From: an uncultured Roseateles sp.
GTDB lineage: Bacteria > Pseudomonadota > Gammaproteobacteria > Burkholderiales > Burkholderiaceae_C
Length of the DNA stretch: 35,247 nt
Assembly: GCF_945956965.1 (NCBI RefSeq)
Contig: NZ_CAMFJS010000038.1
Location: 1-35,247, forward strand
Direction: 5' to 3'
The translations under genes and the position numbers were made by a program. The notes below the pieces were generated by a model, which saw only the letters and a list, made by a program, of their open reading frames with translations, had not been told where the DNA came from and did no database searches. Positions 1 through 9,121 of this stretch are shown piece after piece (positions within the stretch are counted from its first letter, which is position 1; each line of letters begins with the position of its first letter).

Positions 1-99
1 CCCGCCTCTAGACTCGGCTTTGCCGGGAACAACGTCCTGAGAAACTACAACTAGCCACAGGCGCTGGCCCCAAGGCAGCTTCATCTTGAACTCAAGCAT
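1..99 (-). CDS. possible start of a gene running off the left edge (hypothetical)
   Basis: Reading leftwards from an ATG at 99 (or an in-frame GTG at 105), the frame stays open for 33 codons to the window edge. The peptide starts MLEFKMKLPWGQRLWLVVV, a basic segment followed by a short hydrophobic stretch. It lies about 60 bases downstream of zapE on the same strand, so it could be the next gene of that unit. No family can be assigned from so few residues, and an open frame of this length can occur by chance in GC-rich DNA. Confidence 0.25.
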   Translation of the reverse strand, partial: MLEFKMKLPWGQRLWLVVVSQDVVPGKAESRGG

Positions 100-159
100 T
101 GCCACATCCGCCTTTGTTTTCCGCTTTCTTGTGCGCACGCATTTCGCCACCGATCTGGC

Positions 160-1260
160 TCAGGTGAGCGAGGTATCCACATCGCGCCGCTCCAGCGCCA
201 GATACTCCGACGACTGCATCTCTTGCAGCCGCGACACGGTGCGCGGGAACTCATGCGCCAGCGGGCCTTCGGTATACAGGGCCTCGGCAGGCACAGCGGC
301 CGAGATGAACAGCTTGACGCGGCGGTCGTACAAAACGTCGATCAGCCAGGTGAAGCGGCGCGCCTCGCTGCTCAAGCGCGGCGGCATCTCGGGCACATTG
401 GACAGAATCAGGGTGTGGAACTGGCTCGCCAATTCCAGATAGTCGTTTTGCGATCGCGGCCCGCCACACAGGGCATTGAAGTCAAACCAGACCACGCCAC
501 CGGCTCGCCGGCGCGCGCGAATCTCACGCTGCTCGATGCGCAGCAGTGGGCTCTCCTCCTTAGCCTCGGCCAGGCCCTCGAAAGCGCTGGTCAGGGCCGC
601 CTCCGCCGCCTCACCCAGCGGCATGTGATACAGCGCCACATGATCCAGCGTGCGGCGCCGATAGTCGAAGCCGTTGTCTACATTGATGACCTCAAGCTTC
701 TCATTCAAGAGCGCGATGGCCGGCAAGATGCGATCGCGGTGCAGGCCATTGGGATAAAGGTCGTCGGGCCGGAAGTTGGAAGTGGTGACGATGGAGACCC
801 GGTTGCGGAACAAGGCATCCAAGAGGCGATGAAGAATCATCGCGTCGGTCACGTCGGACACATGAAACTCGTCAAAGCAAATCAAGCGAAAGCGTTTGGC
901 AATGCGCTTGCCCAGCTCTTCCAGCGGATCTGCAATGCCCTTGAGTTCCTGCAATTCGCGATGCACCTCGCGCATGAATTCATGGAAATGCAGACGGGTC
1001 TTGCGGGTCAGCGGCACGGCCTGAAAGAAGCAATCCATCAGAAAGCTTTTGCCCCGCCCCACCCCGCCATACATATACACACCACGCGGCAGGGGCGGAT
1101 GGCGCAGCAGCTTGGTGACGGCATTGCTGCGGCGGGCTTTGTAGTCGGCCCATTCGTCTTGGCAGCGCTGCAGGGCCGCGACGGCGCGCAGCTGCGCCGG
1201 GTCGGCGGTATAGCCGCGTTCTTGCAGGGTCAGCTGATAAAGCTCGGTGACGGAGGTCAT
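160..1260 (-). CDS. zapE: cell division protein ZapE (AFG1-like ATPase)
   Basis: A 366-residue P-loop ATPase of the AFG1/ZapE family. In E. coli ZapE is a peripheral inner-membrane ATPase that acts on FtsZ polymers late in constriction. The Walker A motif GGVGRGKS is at residues 65-72 and the Walker B motif LICFDEFHV is near 126-134, with acidic residues D130 and E131. A sensor-like TTSNF segment follows, and length is normal for the family. The ATG at 1260 is preceded by GGA about seven bases upstream. The gene follows the lpdA terminator on the same strand, an order I recall from other beta-proteobacteria, but it should be transcribed mostly on its own. Family assignment is firm; the cell-division role is by homology. 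Confidence 0.93.
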   Translation of the reverse strand: MTSVTELYQLTLQERGYTADPAQLRAVAALQRCQDEWADYKARRSNAVTKLLRHPPLPRGVYMYGGVGRGKSFLMDCFFQAVPLTRKTRLHFHEFMREVHRELQELKGIADPLEELGKRIAKRFRLICFDEFHVSDVTDAMILHRLLDALFRNRVSIVTTSNFRPDDLYPNGLHRDRILPAIALLNEKLEVINVDNGFDYRRRTLDHVALYHMPLGEAAEAALTSAFEGLAEAKEESPLLRIEQREIRARRRAGGVVWFDFNALCGGPRSQNDYLELASQFHTLILSNVPEMPPRLSSEARRFTWLIDVLYDRRVKLFISAAVPAEALYTEGPLAHEFPRTVSRLQEMQSSEYLALERRDVDTSLT

Positions 1261-1273
1261 TCAGGATTCCAAC

Positions 1274-1298
1274 AAAAAAGGGCGACCACGGTCGCCCC
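1274..1298 (-). terminator. Rho-independent terminator of the lpdA operon
   Basis: GGGCGACC (1280-1287) pairs perfectly with GGTCGCCC (1290-1297). On the minus strand the stem is followed by a run of six T (complement of 1274-1279) and then GTT. It lies 21 bases beyond the lpdA stop, between lpdA and zapE, so it should end the 2-oxoglutarate dehydrogenase transcript. Confidence 0.88.
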
Positions 1299-1318
1299 TT
1301 GTTCTGCTCAGATCAGCA

Positions 1319-2740
<1,422 letters not shown>

Positions 2741-2762
2741 CAAATGCTCCTGCGCCCACGCT

Positions 2763-3092
2763 TCAGTGGGCGAGCTTGAGGGTGATAACGCCGCCGACGA
2801 TCATGGCCACGCCCAAGAATCTCCCCAGCGTGGCGGCATCGCCAAAGAACATCACCCCGATCAAAAAAGTGCCGGCGCCGCCGATGCCCGTCCAGACGGC
2901 ATAGGCCGTGCCGATGGGAATCTCACGCTGCGCCATCCAGAGTAGCCAACCACTCAAACCCATGGACGCTACGGCTGCCACGATGCCGCTGATCCGGTAC
3001 TCCGCTTGCTGAGACAGCTTGAAGCCCAGGGGCCAGCCGATCTCGCAGACACCGGCCAGCAGCAGGTAGACCCAGGCCATGGTTTGAGTCAT
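2763..3092 (-). CDS. small multidrug resistance (SMR) family exporter, Gdx/SugE type
   Basis: A 109-residue protein with four predicted membrane segments, the usual SMR size. The essential membrane-embedded glutamate is in helix 1 (E17, in VCEIGW). Helix 3 carries [11 protein letters not shown], shared by SugE/Gdx and other SMR subtypes. Known Gdx members export guanidinium in exchange for protons; substrate choice here is inference. The gene is 16 bases downstream of odhB and 22 bases upstream of lpdA, so it should be co-transcribed with central-metabolism genes. No guanidine riboswitch is visible. The start could also be the second ATG at 3080, since neither has a strong ribosome binding site. 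Confidence 0.9.
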   Translation of the reverse strand: MTQTMAWVYLLLAGVCEIGWPLGFKLSQQAEYRISGIVAAVASMGLSGWLLWMAQREIPIGTAYAVWTGIGGAGTFLIGVMFFGDAATLGRFLGVAMIVGGVITLKLAH

Positions 3093-3108
3093 TGCGCCGT
3101 CGACAGGC

Positions 3109-4365
3109 TTAGATGTCGAACAGCAGGCGAGCCGGATCTTCCAGCGCTTCCTTCATGGTCACCAGACCCAGCACGGCTTCGCGGCCGTCGATGATGCGGT
3201 GGTCGTAAGACATGGCCAGATAGTTGATCGGGCGCACCACCACTTGGCCGTTCTCGACGACGGCACGGTCCTTGGTCGCGTGCACGCCCAAGATGGCCGA
3301 CTGAGGCGGGTTGATGATGGGGGTCGACAGCATGGAGCCGAACGTGCCGCCGTTGGAGATGGAGAAGGTGCCGCCGGTCAGGTCGTCCAGCGAGATCTTG
3401 CCTTCCTTGGCCTTCTGACCGAACTCGGCGATCTTCTTCTCGATATCGGCGAAGCTCAGCTGGTCCGCATTGCGGATGATGGGCACCACCAGGCCGCGCG
3501 GCGAACCGACGGCGATACCGATGTCGAAGTAGCCGTGGTAGACGATGTCGTTGCCATCGACCGAAGCGTTCAGCACCGGGTACTTCTTCAGGGCAGCAAC
3601 AGCGGCCTTGACGAAGAAGCTCATGAAGCCCAGCTTGACGCCGTGTTCCTTCTCGAACTTTTCCTGGAACTTCTTGCGCATCTCCATCACCGGAGCCATG
3701 TTCACTTCGTTGAACGTGGTCAGGATGGCATTGGTGGCTTGCGATTGCAGCAGACGCTCGGCAACGCGGGCGCGCAGACGCGTCATGGGCACGCGCTGCT
3801 CGGGGCGGTCACCCAGGTTCTGGGCGACAGGCGCGGCCACGGCCGGCAGAGGCTTGGCAACCGAAGGTGCAGCAGCCACAGCCACGGGTGCCGGCACAGC
3901 AGCAGGCTTGGCGCCAGCGGCCAGGGCGTCGCCCTTGGTGACGCGACCGTCTTTGCCGGAACCGGCCACGTCGGTGGCGGACAGGCCCTTCTCAGCCAGG
4001 ATCTTGGCAGCGGCAGGCATGGCGACATCGCCCTTGCCACCGGCCACAGGGGCAGTTGCTGCAGCGGCAGCCGGCGCGGCGGCGGCCACAGCCTTAACTT
4101 CCGGAGCGCCGGCCTGAGCCTTGCCTTCGGAGTCGATGCGGGCGATGACTTCCTCGCTTGCCACGCTTTCGCCGTCGTTCTTGATGATCTCAGCCATCAC
4201 GCCGGCGCTGGGCGCGGGCACTTCCAGCACGACCTTGTCGGTCTCGATTTCAACCAGGATCTCGTCGATGGCCACGGCTTCGCCGGGCTTCTTCTTCCAG
4301 GTCAAGAGCGTGCCTTCGGACACAGATTCAGACAGCTGGGGGACTTTGACTTCGATGATTGCCAT
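3109..4365 (-). CDS. odhB: dihydrolipoyllysine-residue succinyltransferase (E2 of 2-oxoglutarate dehydrogenase)
   Basis: A 418-residue E2 core enzyme (sucB/odhB) that transfers the succinyl group from the lipoyl arm to CoA. In order: an N-terminal lipoyl domain with the lipoylated lysine in [10 protein letters not shown] (K44); an Ala/Pro-rich linker; the E3-binding subunit domain (around [19 protein letters not shown]); a second Ala/Pro linker; and the C-terminal catalytic domain ending in [13 protein letters not shown], which holds the active-site His and Asp. There is one lipoyl domain, normal for this family. It lies between sucA and the SMR gene. The ATG at 4365 has only a weak purine stretch upstream, so translation may depend on context. 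Confidence 0.97.
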   Translation of the reverse strand: MAIIEVKVPQLSESVSEGTLLTWKKKPGEAVAIDEILVEIETDKVVLEVPAPSAGVMAEIIKNDGESVASEEVIARIDSEGKAQAGAPEVKAVAAAAPAAAAATAPVAGGKGDVAMPAAAKILAEKGLSATDVAGSGKDGRVTKGDALAAGAKPAAVPAPVAVAAAPSVAKPLPAVAAPVAQNLGDRPEQRVPMTRLRARVAERLLQSQATNAILTTFNEVNMAPVMEMRKKFQEKFEKEHGVKLGFMSFFVKAAVAALKKYPVLNASVDGNDIVYHGYFDIGIAVGSPRGLVVPIIRNADQLSFADIEKKIAEFGQKAKEGKISLDDLTGGTFSISNGGTFGSMLSTPIINPPQSAILGVHATKDRAVVENGQVVVRPINYLAMSYDHRIIDGREAVLGLVTMKEALEDPARLLFDI

Positions 4366-4431
4366 GATGTTCTAACTTTCTATTTGTTCGGAGAGCAGAT
4401 CGGGCCTTGACGCCAATCGATCAAACGACCG

Positions 4432-4466
4432 AGAACAAAGCGGCGCCATCCAGCGCCGCCCTGTTC
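4432..4466 (-). other. long hairpin between sucA and odhB (possible attenuator or processing site)
   Basis: GCGGCGC (4440-4446) pairs with GCGCCGC (4453-4459) around a six-base loop. Outside a two-base mismatch, GAACA also pairs with TGTTC. On the minus strand the stem is followed by TTTGTTC, a weak U-tract. It begins directly after the sucA stop codon and lies about 70 bases before odhB. It could cause partial termination or protect the upstream mRNA end; full termination is unlikely because odhB, the exporter and lpdA have no other obvious promoter. Confidence 0.6.
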
Positions 4467-7322
4467 TTATTTGGTGAGGATGAAACCCTTGAGCTTGCCG
4501 AAAGCCTGGTCCAGCAGCGACTTCTGTTGCTCCTGGTGCAGGTGGGCGTAGCCGCAAGCCGGCGAGGCGGACGCGGGACGACCCGCGTAGCCCAGCTTCT
4601 GGCCGTCGAGCATGTTCTCGTGCACATAGTGCTGAACGAAGAACCAAGCGCCCTGGTTCTGCGGCTCGTCTTGGCACCACACCAACTCGGTCGCGCCGGG
4701 GTATTTCTTGATCTCGGCGGCGAAAGCCTTGTGCGGGAAGGGATACAGCTGCTCGACGCGGATGATGGCCACGTCAGTCGCCTTCTTCTCCTCGCGCTTA
4801 CGCACCAGGTCGTAATAGACCTTGCCCGAGCAGACGATCACGCGCTTGACCTTGTCGGCGGCGATAGCCGCATCCTGCTCACCGATGACGGTGCGGAACT
4901 CACCCTTGGTGAATTCGCTCAGGGCAGAGGTCGCATCCTTGGCGCGCAGCAGGCTCTTGGGCGTCATGATCACCAAAGGCTTGCGGAACATGCGCAGCAT
5001 CTGACGACGCAGGACGTGGAAGATCTGGCTGGCCGTGGTCGGCTGGACGATCTGCATATTGTTGTCCGCGGCCAACTGCATGAAGCGCTCCAGGCGCGCC
5101 GAGCTGTGCTCAGGGCCTTGGCCTTCATAGCCGTGCGGCAACATCATCACCAAGCCATTGGAGCGGCCCCACTTCACTTCGCCGGAAGCGATGAACTGGT
5201 CGATCACCACTTGCGCGCCGTTGACGAAGTCGCCGAACTGCGCTTCCCAGATCGTCAGCGTGTTGGGTTCGGCAGCGGCATAGCCGTACTCGAAGCCCAA
5301 GACCGCCTCTTCGCTGAGGATGGAGTCGATGACCACGAAAGGAGCCTGACCTTCGGCCACGTTTTGCAGCGGAATGTAGGCGCCTTCGTCCCAGTTGGTC
5401 CGGTTCTGATCGTGAATGACAGCGTGGCGGTGGGTGAAGGTACCGCGGCCGGCATCCTCGCCCGACAGGCGGATCGGGTAGCCGCTGGCCACCAGCGAAG
5501 CGAAAGCCATGCTCTCGCCCATGCCCCAGTCCACATTGATCTCGCCACGGCCCATCGCAGCGCGATCGGCGTAGAGCTTTTGCACCAGATTGTGGGCAAC
5601 CAGATCCTTGGGCAGCGTGGTCAGCTTGTCAGCCAGGCGCTTCCACTCAGAGACAGGCAGCGCGGTGTCGCAGCTGTCGGTCCACTTCTTGCCGAGGAAG
5701 GGCGACCAGTCGGTGGCGTACTTGCTCTTGAAGTTGGTCAGCACCGGATCGACAGTGTGGCGACCTTCGTCCATGGCGGCGCGGTAAGCCTTGATCATCT
5801 GATCGGCACCGGCGGCGTCCACCACGTTTTGCGCGGCCAGCTTGTCGGCGTAGACCTTGCGGGTGCCAGGGTGGGCCGCGATCTTCTTGTACATCAGCGG
5901 CTGGGTCAGCGAGGGGGTGTCCTGCTCGTTGTGGCCCAACTTGCGGAAGCAGACGATGTCCAGCACCACGTCCTTGCGGAACTCTGCGCGGTAGTCCATG
6001 GCCAATTGCATGGCCCACACCACCGCCTCAGGATCATCACCGTTCACGTGCAGCACCGGCGCTTCGATCATCTTGACGACGTCGGAGCAGTAAGTGGTGG
6101 AACGCAGATCGCGCGGATCGCTGGTGGTGAAACCGATCTGGTTGTTGATGACGATGTGCACGGTACCGCCGGTGCCGTAGCCACGGGTCTGGGCCATGCA
6201 CAGGGTTTCCTGCACCACGCCCTGGCCACCGAAGGCGGCATCGCCGTGCACCAGCACGGGCAGCACTTGGCTACCGTTCTTGTCACCGCGGCGCTCTTGA
6301 CGCGCACGCACGCTGCCTTCGACCACCGGGTTGACGATTTCCAGGTGCGAGGGATTGAAGGACAGGGACAGGTGAACCGGGCCGCCCTTGGTCGACACGT
6401 CGGAGCTGAAGCCTTGGTGGTACTTGACGTCACCGGCCGGCAGATCTTCGGCGGCCTTGTGTTCGAACTCGGCGAACAGGTCGGCAGGCATTTTGCCCAG
6501 CGTGTTGACCAGCACGTTCAGGCGGCCGCGGTGGGCCATGCCGATGACGATTTCTTGCACGCCGCGTTGGCCGGCGCGCTGGATCAGCTCGTCCATGGCG
6601 GCGATGAAGCTCTCACCACCTTCCAGCGAGAAGCGCTTCTGGCCGACGTACTTGGTGTGCAGATAGCGTTCCAGGCCTTCGGCCGCGGTCAGGCGGTCGA
6701 GGATGTGGCGCTTTTCTTCGGCGGTGAACGTGGGCTTGCCGCGGGCCTTTTCCAGGCGCTCTTGCCACCAGCGCTTTTCGCCGGGGTCGGTGCAATGCAT
6801 GAACTCGGAACCCACCGAGCTGCAATAGGTTTCGCGCAGGGCTTGCACGATCTGACGCAGGCTCATTGTCTCGCCACCGAAATAGGTGTTGGCGGCCGAG
6901 AAGCTGATGTCCATATCGGACTCGGTCAGGTCGTAGAACGAGGGATCGAGTTCGGGAATCTTGGGGCGTTCGGAGCGCTTGAGCGGGTCCAGCTCGGCCC
7001 AGCGGTTACCCAGGAAGCGGTAAGCGGCGATCAGGCTCTGCACATGCACTTGCTTGCGGGCCACGGCCAGATCGGCGCTGGAGGCCTTGTTCGCAAAGGC
7101 ATTGGCCTTGGCGCGCTGGGCAAAGGATTCGATCACCGGGGCGTGAGCCACGTCGCGCCCGTCGCTACCGTCGGTGGCCGGCACATGCTGGAGCGCATCG
7201 AAATACGAACGCCAGTTGTCAGGCACGGAGCCCGGATTGTCGAGGTAGGCCTCGTACATCTCTTCGACGTAAGGGGCATTGCCCCCGAACAGGTATGAAT
7301 TTGACCTGTGTTGCTGCATCAT
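4467..7322 (-). CDS. sucA: 2-oxoglutarate dehydrogenase E1 component
   Basis: A 951-residue thiamine-diphosphate-dependent E1o (sucA/odhA) that decarboxylates 2-oxoglutarate and succinylates the lipoyl arm of OdhB in the TCA cycle. The short N-terminal segment near YLFGGNAPYVEEMYEAYL is the E2-docking type seen in proteobacterial SucA. GMAHRGRLNVL, the HGDAAF segment and the cofactor region HVNGDDPEAVVWAM followed by FRKLGHNEQD are all present. The C-terminal transketolase-like domain (LPHGYEGQGPEHSSAR) is complete. Length matches the family (about 930-960). Two adjacent ATG codons (7322 and 7319) follow GAGGT at usable distance. It is the first gene of the operon. Confidence 0.97.
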   Translation of the reverse strand: MMQQHRSNSYLFGGNAPYVEEMYEAYLDNPGSVPDNWRSYFDALQHVPATDGSDGRDVAHAPVIESFAQRAKANAFANKASSADLAVARKQVHVQSLIAAYRFLGNRWAELDPLKRSERPKIPELDPSFYDLTESDMDISFSAANTYFGGETMSLRQIVQALRETYCSSVGSEFMHCTDPGEKRWWQERLEKARGKPTFTAEEKRHILDRLTAAEGLERYLHTKYVGQKRFSLEGGESFIAAMDELIQRAGQRGVQEIVIGMAHRGRLNVLVNTLGKMPADLFAEFEHKAAEDLPAGDVKYHQGFSSDVSTKGGPVHLSLSFNPSHLEIVNPVVEGSVRARQERRGDKNGSQVLPVLVHGDAAFGGQGVVQETLCMAQTRGYGTGGTVHIVINNQIGFTTSDPRDLRSTTYCSDVVKMIEAPVLHVNGDDPEAVVWAMQLAMDYRAEFRKDVVLDIVCFRKLGHNEQDTPSLTQPLMYKKIAAHPGTRKVYADKLAAQNVVDAAGADQMIKAYRAAMDEGRHTVDPVLTNFKSKYATDWSPFLGKKWTDSCDTALPVSEWKRLADKLTTLPKDLVAHNLVQKLYADRAAMGRGEINVDWGMGESMAFASLVASGYPIRLSGEDAGRGTFTHRHAVIHDQNRTNWDEGAYIPLQNVAEGQAPFVVIDSILSEEAVLGFEYGYAAAEPNTLTIWEAQFGDFVNGAQVVIDQFIASGEVKWGRSNGLVMMLPHGYEGQGPEHSSARLERFMQLAADNNMQIVQPTTASQIFHVLRRQMLRMFRKPLVIMTPKSLLRAKDATSALSEFTKGEFRTVIGEQDAAIAADKVKRVIVCSGKVYYDLVRKREEKKATDVAIIRVEQLYPFPHKAFAAEIKKYPGATELVWCQDEPQNQGAWFFVQHYVHENMLDGQKLGYAGRPASASPACGYAHLHQEQQKSLLDQAFGKLKGFILTK

Positions 7323-7470
7323 CTTCGCTCACCTCTAACCCCGGCTTCCAGGGCATTGGCTGGTTGAGAAACCTTCCGCGACACGGCTCGACCGGTTGGC
7401 GGATTGCGACCCGCCTTCGCTGTTGCCAGAAAAGGGGACGGGAAGGACCTAAGTCTTAAAAACAGCTGGC

Positions 7471-7499
7471 ACTTTAGCACTGTTGACATATTGCGGCAT
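7471..7499 (-). promoter_or_regulatory. candidate extended -10 promoter for the sucA operon
   Basis: On the minus strand, TGC-TAAAGT (complement of 7471-7479) resembles an extended -10 element, with ATGCCG 17 bases upstream as a poor -35. It would give a 5' leader of roughly 140 bases before sucA. The match is moderate and unproven. Confidence 0.3.
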
Positions 7500-7730
7500 A
7501 CGCGACTCTACGCAGACCTCAGCTGATATCGGACCCAAGACCGCTATTCTGAAGCGCTTGCCGCCACATGTGGGCTTAATTTCTGCTGTCAGACTGAGGT
7601 AATTGTCTTGACCTATGCCAATGTGCGAATGGCAACCTGGGCGCACCGCAACAACATCTGCCGCACACCGCCCAAGCTTGCAGCGCCGCCCTCTCTGCCA
7701 CACCCTGCCCTGGCGCCCGGGGCAGCGGGT

Positions 7731-7759
7731 TTGCCCGCAGCCAAGGCGGCAGGGATACC
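7731..7759 (+). promoter_or_regulatory. candidate promoter for the dioxygenase gene
   Basis: TTGCCC at 7731-7736 and GATACC at 7754-7759 are separated by 17 bases, a partial sigma-70 pattern about 40 bases before the ATG at 7801. The -10 matches the consensus at only three of six positions, so this is tentative. Confidence 0.22.
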
Positions 7760-7800
7760 CTAAACTCGCCGCCTGATTCCCTCCAGTCGCAGGAAGCCTG

Positions 7801-8643
7801 ATGCAAGTTCAAGTCGTTGATTACCGTGCCCCCGATGCCGCCCAAAAATTCACCCAGTCGCTGCACGACACGGGTTTCGGGGTGCTGGTCAATCACCCCA
7901 TTCAGCAAACCTTGGTGGAAAAGATCTATGCCGATTGGCTGAACTTTTTCAACGGCGACGAGAAGCTGGCCTTCCCCTTCTCCAAGGAAAAGCAAGACGG
8001 CTACTTCTCTACCGAAATCTCCGAGACGGCCAAGGGCAGCAGCCTGAAGGACATCAAGGAATACTTTCACATCTACCCTTGGGGACGCATTCCGGAGAGC
8101 CTCAAGGCCGACGCGCTGCAGTACTACCAAGAGGCCAATGCCCTGGCCGGTGAGCTGCTGAGCTGGGTCGAGCGCTACACCCCGCCCGAAATTGCCAAGC
8201 ATTACCGCGAACCGCTCTCCCAGATGATCGAGGGCAGCCAGCAAACCCTGCTGCGAGTGCTGCGCTACCCACCGCTGACCGGCCAAGAGCCGGCCGGCGC
8301 CCTGCGCGCCGCCGCGCACGGCGACATCAATTTGCTGACCATCTTGCCGGCCGCCAACGAACCGGGCCTGCAGGTGCAGAACATGGACGGCGCCTGGTTC
8401 GACGTGCCCTGCGACTTCGGCATGCTGATCATCAATATCGGCGACATGCTGGAAGAAGCCTCGCAAGGCTACTACCCCAGCACCCAGCACCGGGTGGTGA
8501 ACCCGACCGGCGAGGGCGCCACCCGCAGCCGCGTCTCGCTGCCGCTGTTTCTGCACCCGCGCAATGAAGTGGTGCTGTCGGACCGCCACACGGCCCACAG
8601 CTATCTGCAAGAACGCCTGCGCGAGTTGGGCGTCAAGACTTAA
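7801..8643 (+). CDS. 2-oxoglutarate/Fe(II)-dependent dioxygenase, isopenicillin N synthase-like family
   Basis: A 280-residue non-haem iron enzyme of the isopenicillin N synthase/2OG-Fe(II) oxygenase fold. The iron facial triad is visible as H173-x-D175 (in AAHGDINLLT) and H230 (in TQHRVVNP). The co-substrate-binding Arg-x-Ser is R244-V-S246. The N-terminal DIOX_N-like segment (TGFGVLVNH) is also present. Such enzymes oxidise small molecules; the substrate here cannot be named. Length is slightly short for the family (300-350) but all catalytic residues are kept. The ATG at 7801 follows AGGA. A small cysteine-cluster protein is encoded directly downstream in the same frame, separated only by the TAA stop. 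Confidence 0.88.
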   Translation: MQVQVVDYRAPDAAQKFTQSLHDTGFGVLVNHPIQQTLVEKIYADWLNFFNGDEKLAFPFSKEKQDGYFSTEISETAKGSSLKDIKEYFHIYPWGRIPESLKADALQYYQEANALAGELLSWVERYTPPEIAKHYREPLSQMIEGSQQTLLRVLRYPPLTGQEPAGALRAAAHGDINLLTILPAANEPGLQVQNMDGAWFDVPCDFGMLIINIGDMLEEASQGYYPSTQHRVVNPTGEGATRSRVSLPLFLHPRNEVVLSDRHTAHSYLQERLRELGVKT

Positions 8644-8655
8644 GCGAGGGCGCCG

Positions 8656-9009
8656 CTGGGCCACCCCGTCATTCACATCCACCCCGAGGCGCCGCCCAAG
8701 CCGGCCCTCGGTGCCGCCTGCAATGGCTGTGGCCTGTGCTGTTTAAGTGAGCCCTGTCCCATCGGCATGCTGCTGAGCCGACGCCGGCACGGCGCCTGCA
8801 GCGCCTTGCGTTGGTCAGATGAATTCAGCCGCTATGTCTGCGGCATGCTGAGCGATCCCGGCGAGGTGTTGGGCTGGCGCGCACAAGGCTGGCTGGACCG
8901 CCACCTAGCGCCCTGGCTGGCGCGGCGCAGCCGGCGCTGGATTGCTGCGGGCATCGGCTGCGATGCCGACTTGCAAGCCGAACCCGCCGCTGAGCGCAGC
9001 CAAGACTGA
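8656..9009 (+). CDS. CxxCxxCC zinc/iron-chelating domain protein (YkgJ-like), probable CTG start
   Basis: A frame of 117 codons carries CNGCGLCC followed by EPCP, then GACSALRW and RYVCGML. This is the cysteine pattern of the YkgJ/CxxCxxCC family, thought to bind a metal cluster. The first ATG (8767) would start after the cysteine cluster and remove it. No ATG, GTG or TTG occurs between the upstream stop (8641-8643) and the cluster. CTG at 8656 is preceded by GAGGG at 8646-8650 with a five-base gap, so it is the best start I can see; ATT at 8671 is an alternative. The gene is probably translationally coupled to the dioxygenase. Function is unknown, and the start is the uncertain part. Confidence 0.7.
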   Translation: MGHPVIHIHPEAPPKPALGAACNGCGLCCLSEPCPIGMLLSRRRHGACSALRWSDEFSRYVCGMLSDPGEVLGWRAQGWLDRHLAPWLARRSRRWIAAGIGCDADLQAEPAAERSQD

Positions 9010-9072
9010 GGCTGCCGCAGAGCGCCCAGGCAGCACAAGCACTGCGGGCAATCCTCTAGCCTAAGCGCTGAC

Positions 9073-9103
9073 GGCCAGGGCTAGCATCGCTGCACCCCTG
9101 GCC
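9073..9103 (+). promoter_or_regulatory. stem-loop in the leader of the solute-binding protein gene
   Basis: GGCCAGGG (9073-9080) can pair perfectly with CCCTGGCC (9096-9103) around a 15-base loop. It ends nine bases before the AAGG ribosome binding site of the gene starting at 9122, so it could influence translation or mRNA stability. It lacks a U-tract and so is not a normal terminator. Confidence 0.35.
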
Positions 9104-9121
9104 AACCATGCAAGGCAGAAG

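Larger units (their letters stand above)
7323..7800. other. divergent intergenic region between sucA and the dioxygenase gene
   Basis: This 478-base stretch shows no credible gene on either strand; open frames inside it have no start signals or recognisable protein character. It must hold promoters for the sucA operon leftwards and for the 7801 gene rightwards. Candidates for each are listed separately. The part at 7460-7620 is noticeably less GC-rich than its surroundings, as expected for promoter DNA. A perfect TTGACA at 7483 on the plus strand lacks a convincing -10 partner. Confidence 0.6.

Noticed and set aside
7483-7512. Perfect TTGACA on the plus strand before the dioxygenase gene
   Set aside because: No acceptable -10 lies 16-18 bases downstream, and it is 320 bases from the gene.
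7516-7600. ACCTCAG and CTGAGGT inverted pair in the sucA upstream region
   Set aside because: Seven-base arms 71 bases apart are expected by chance.
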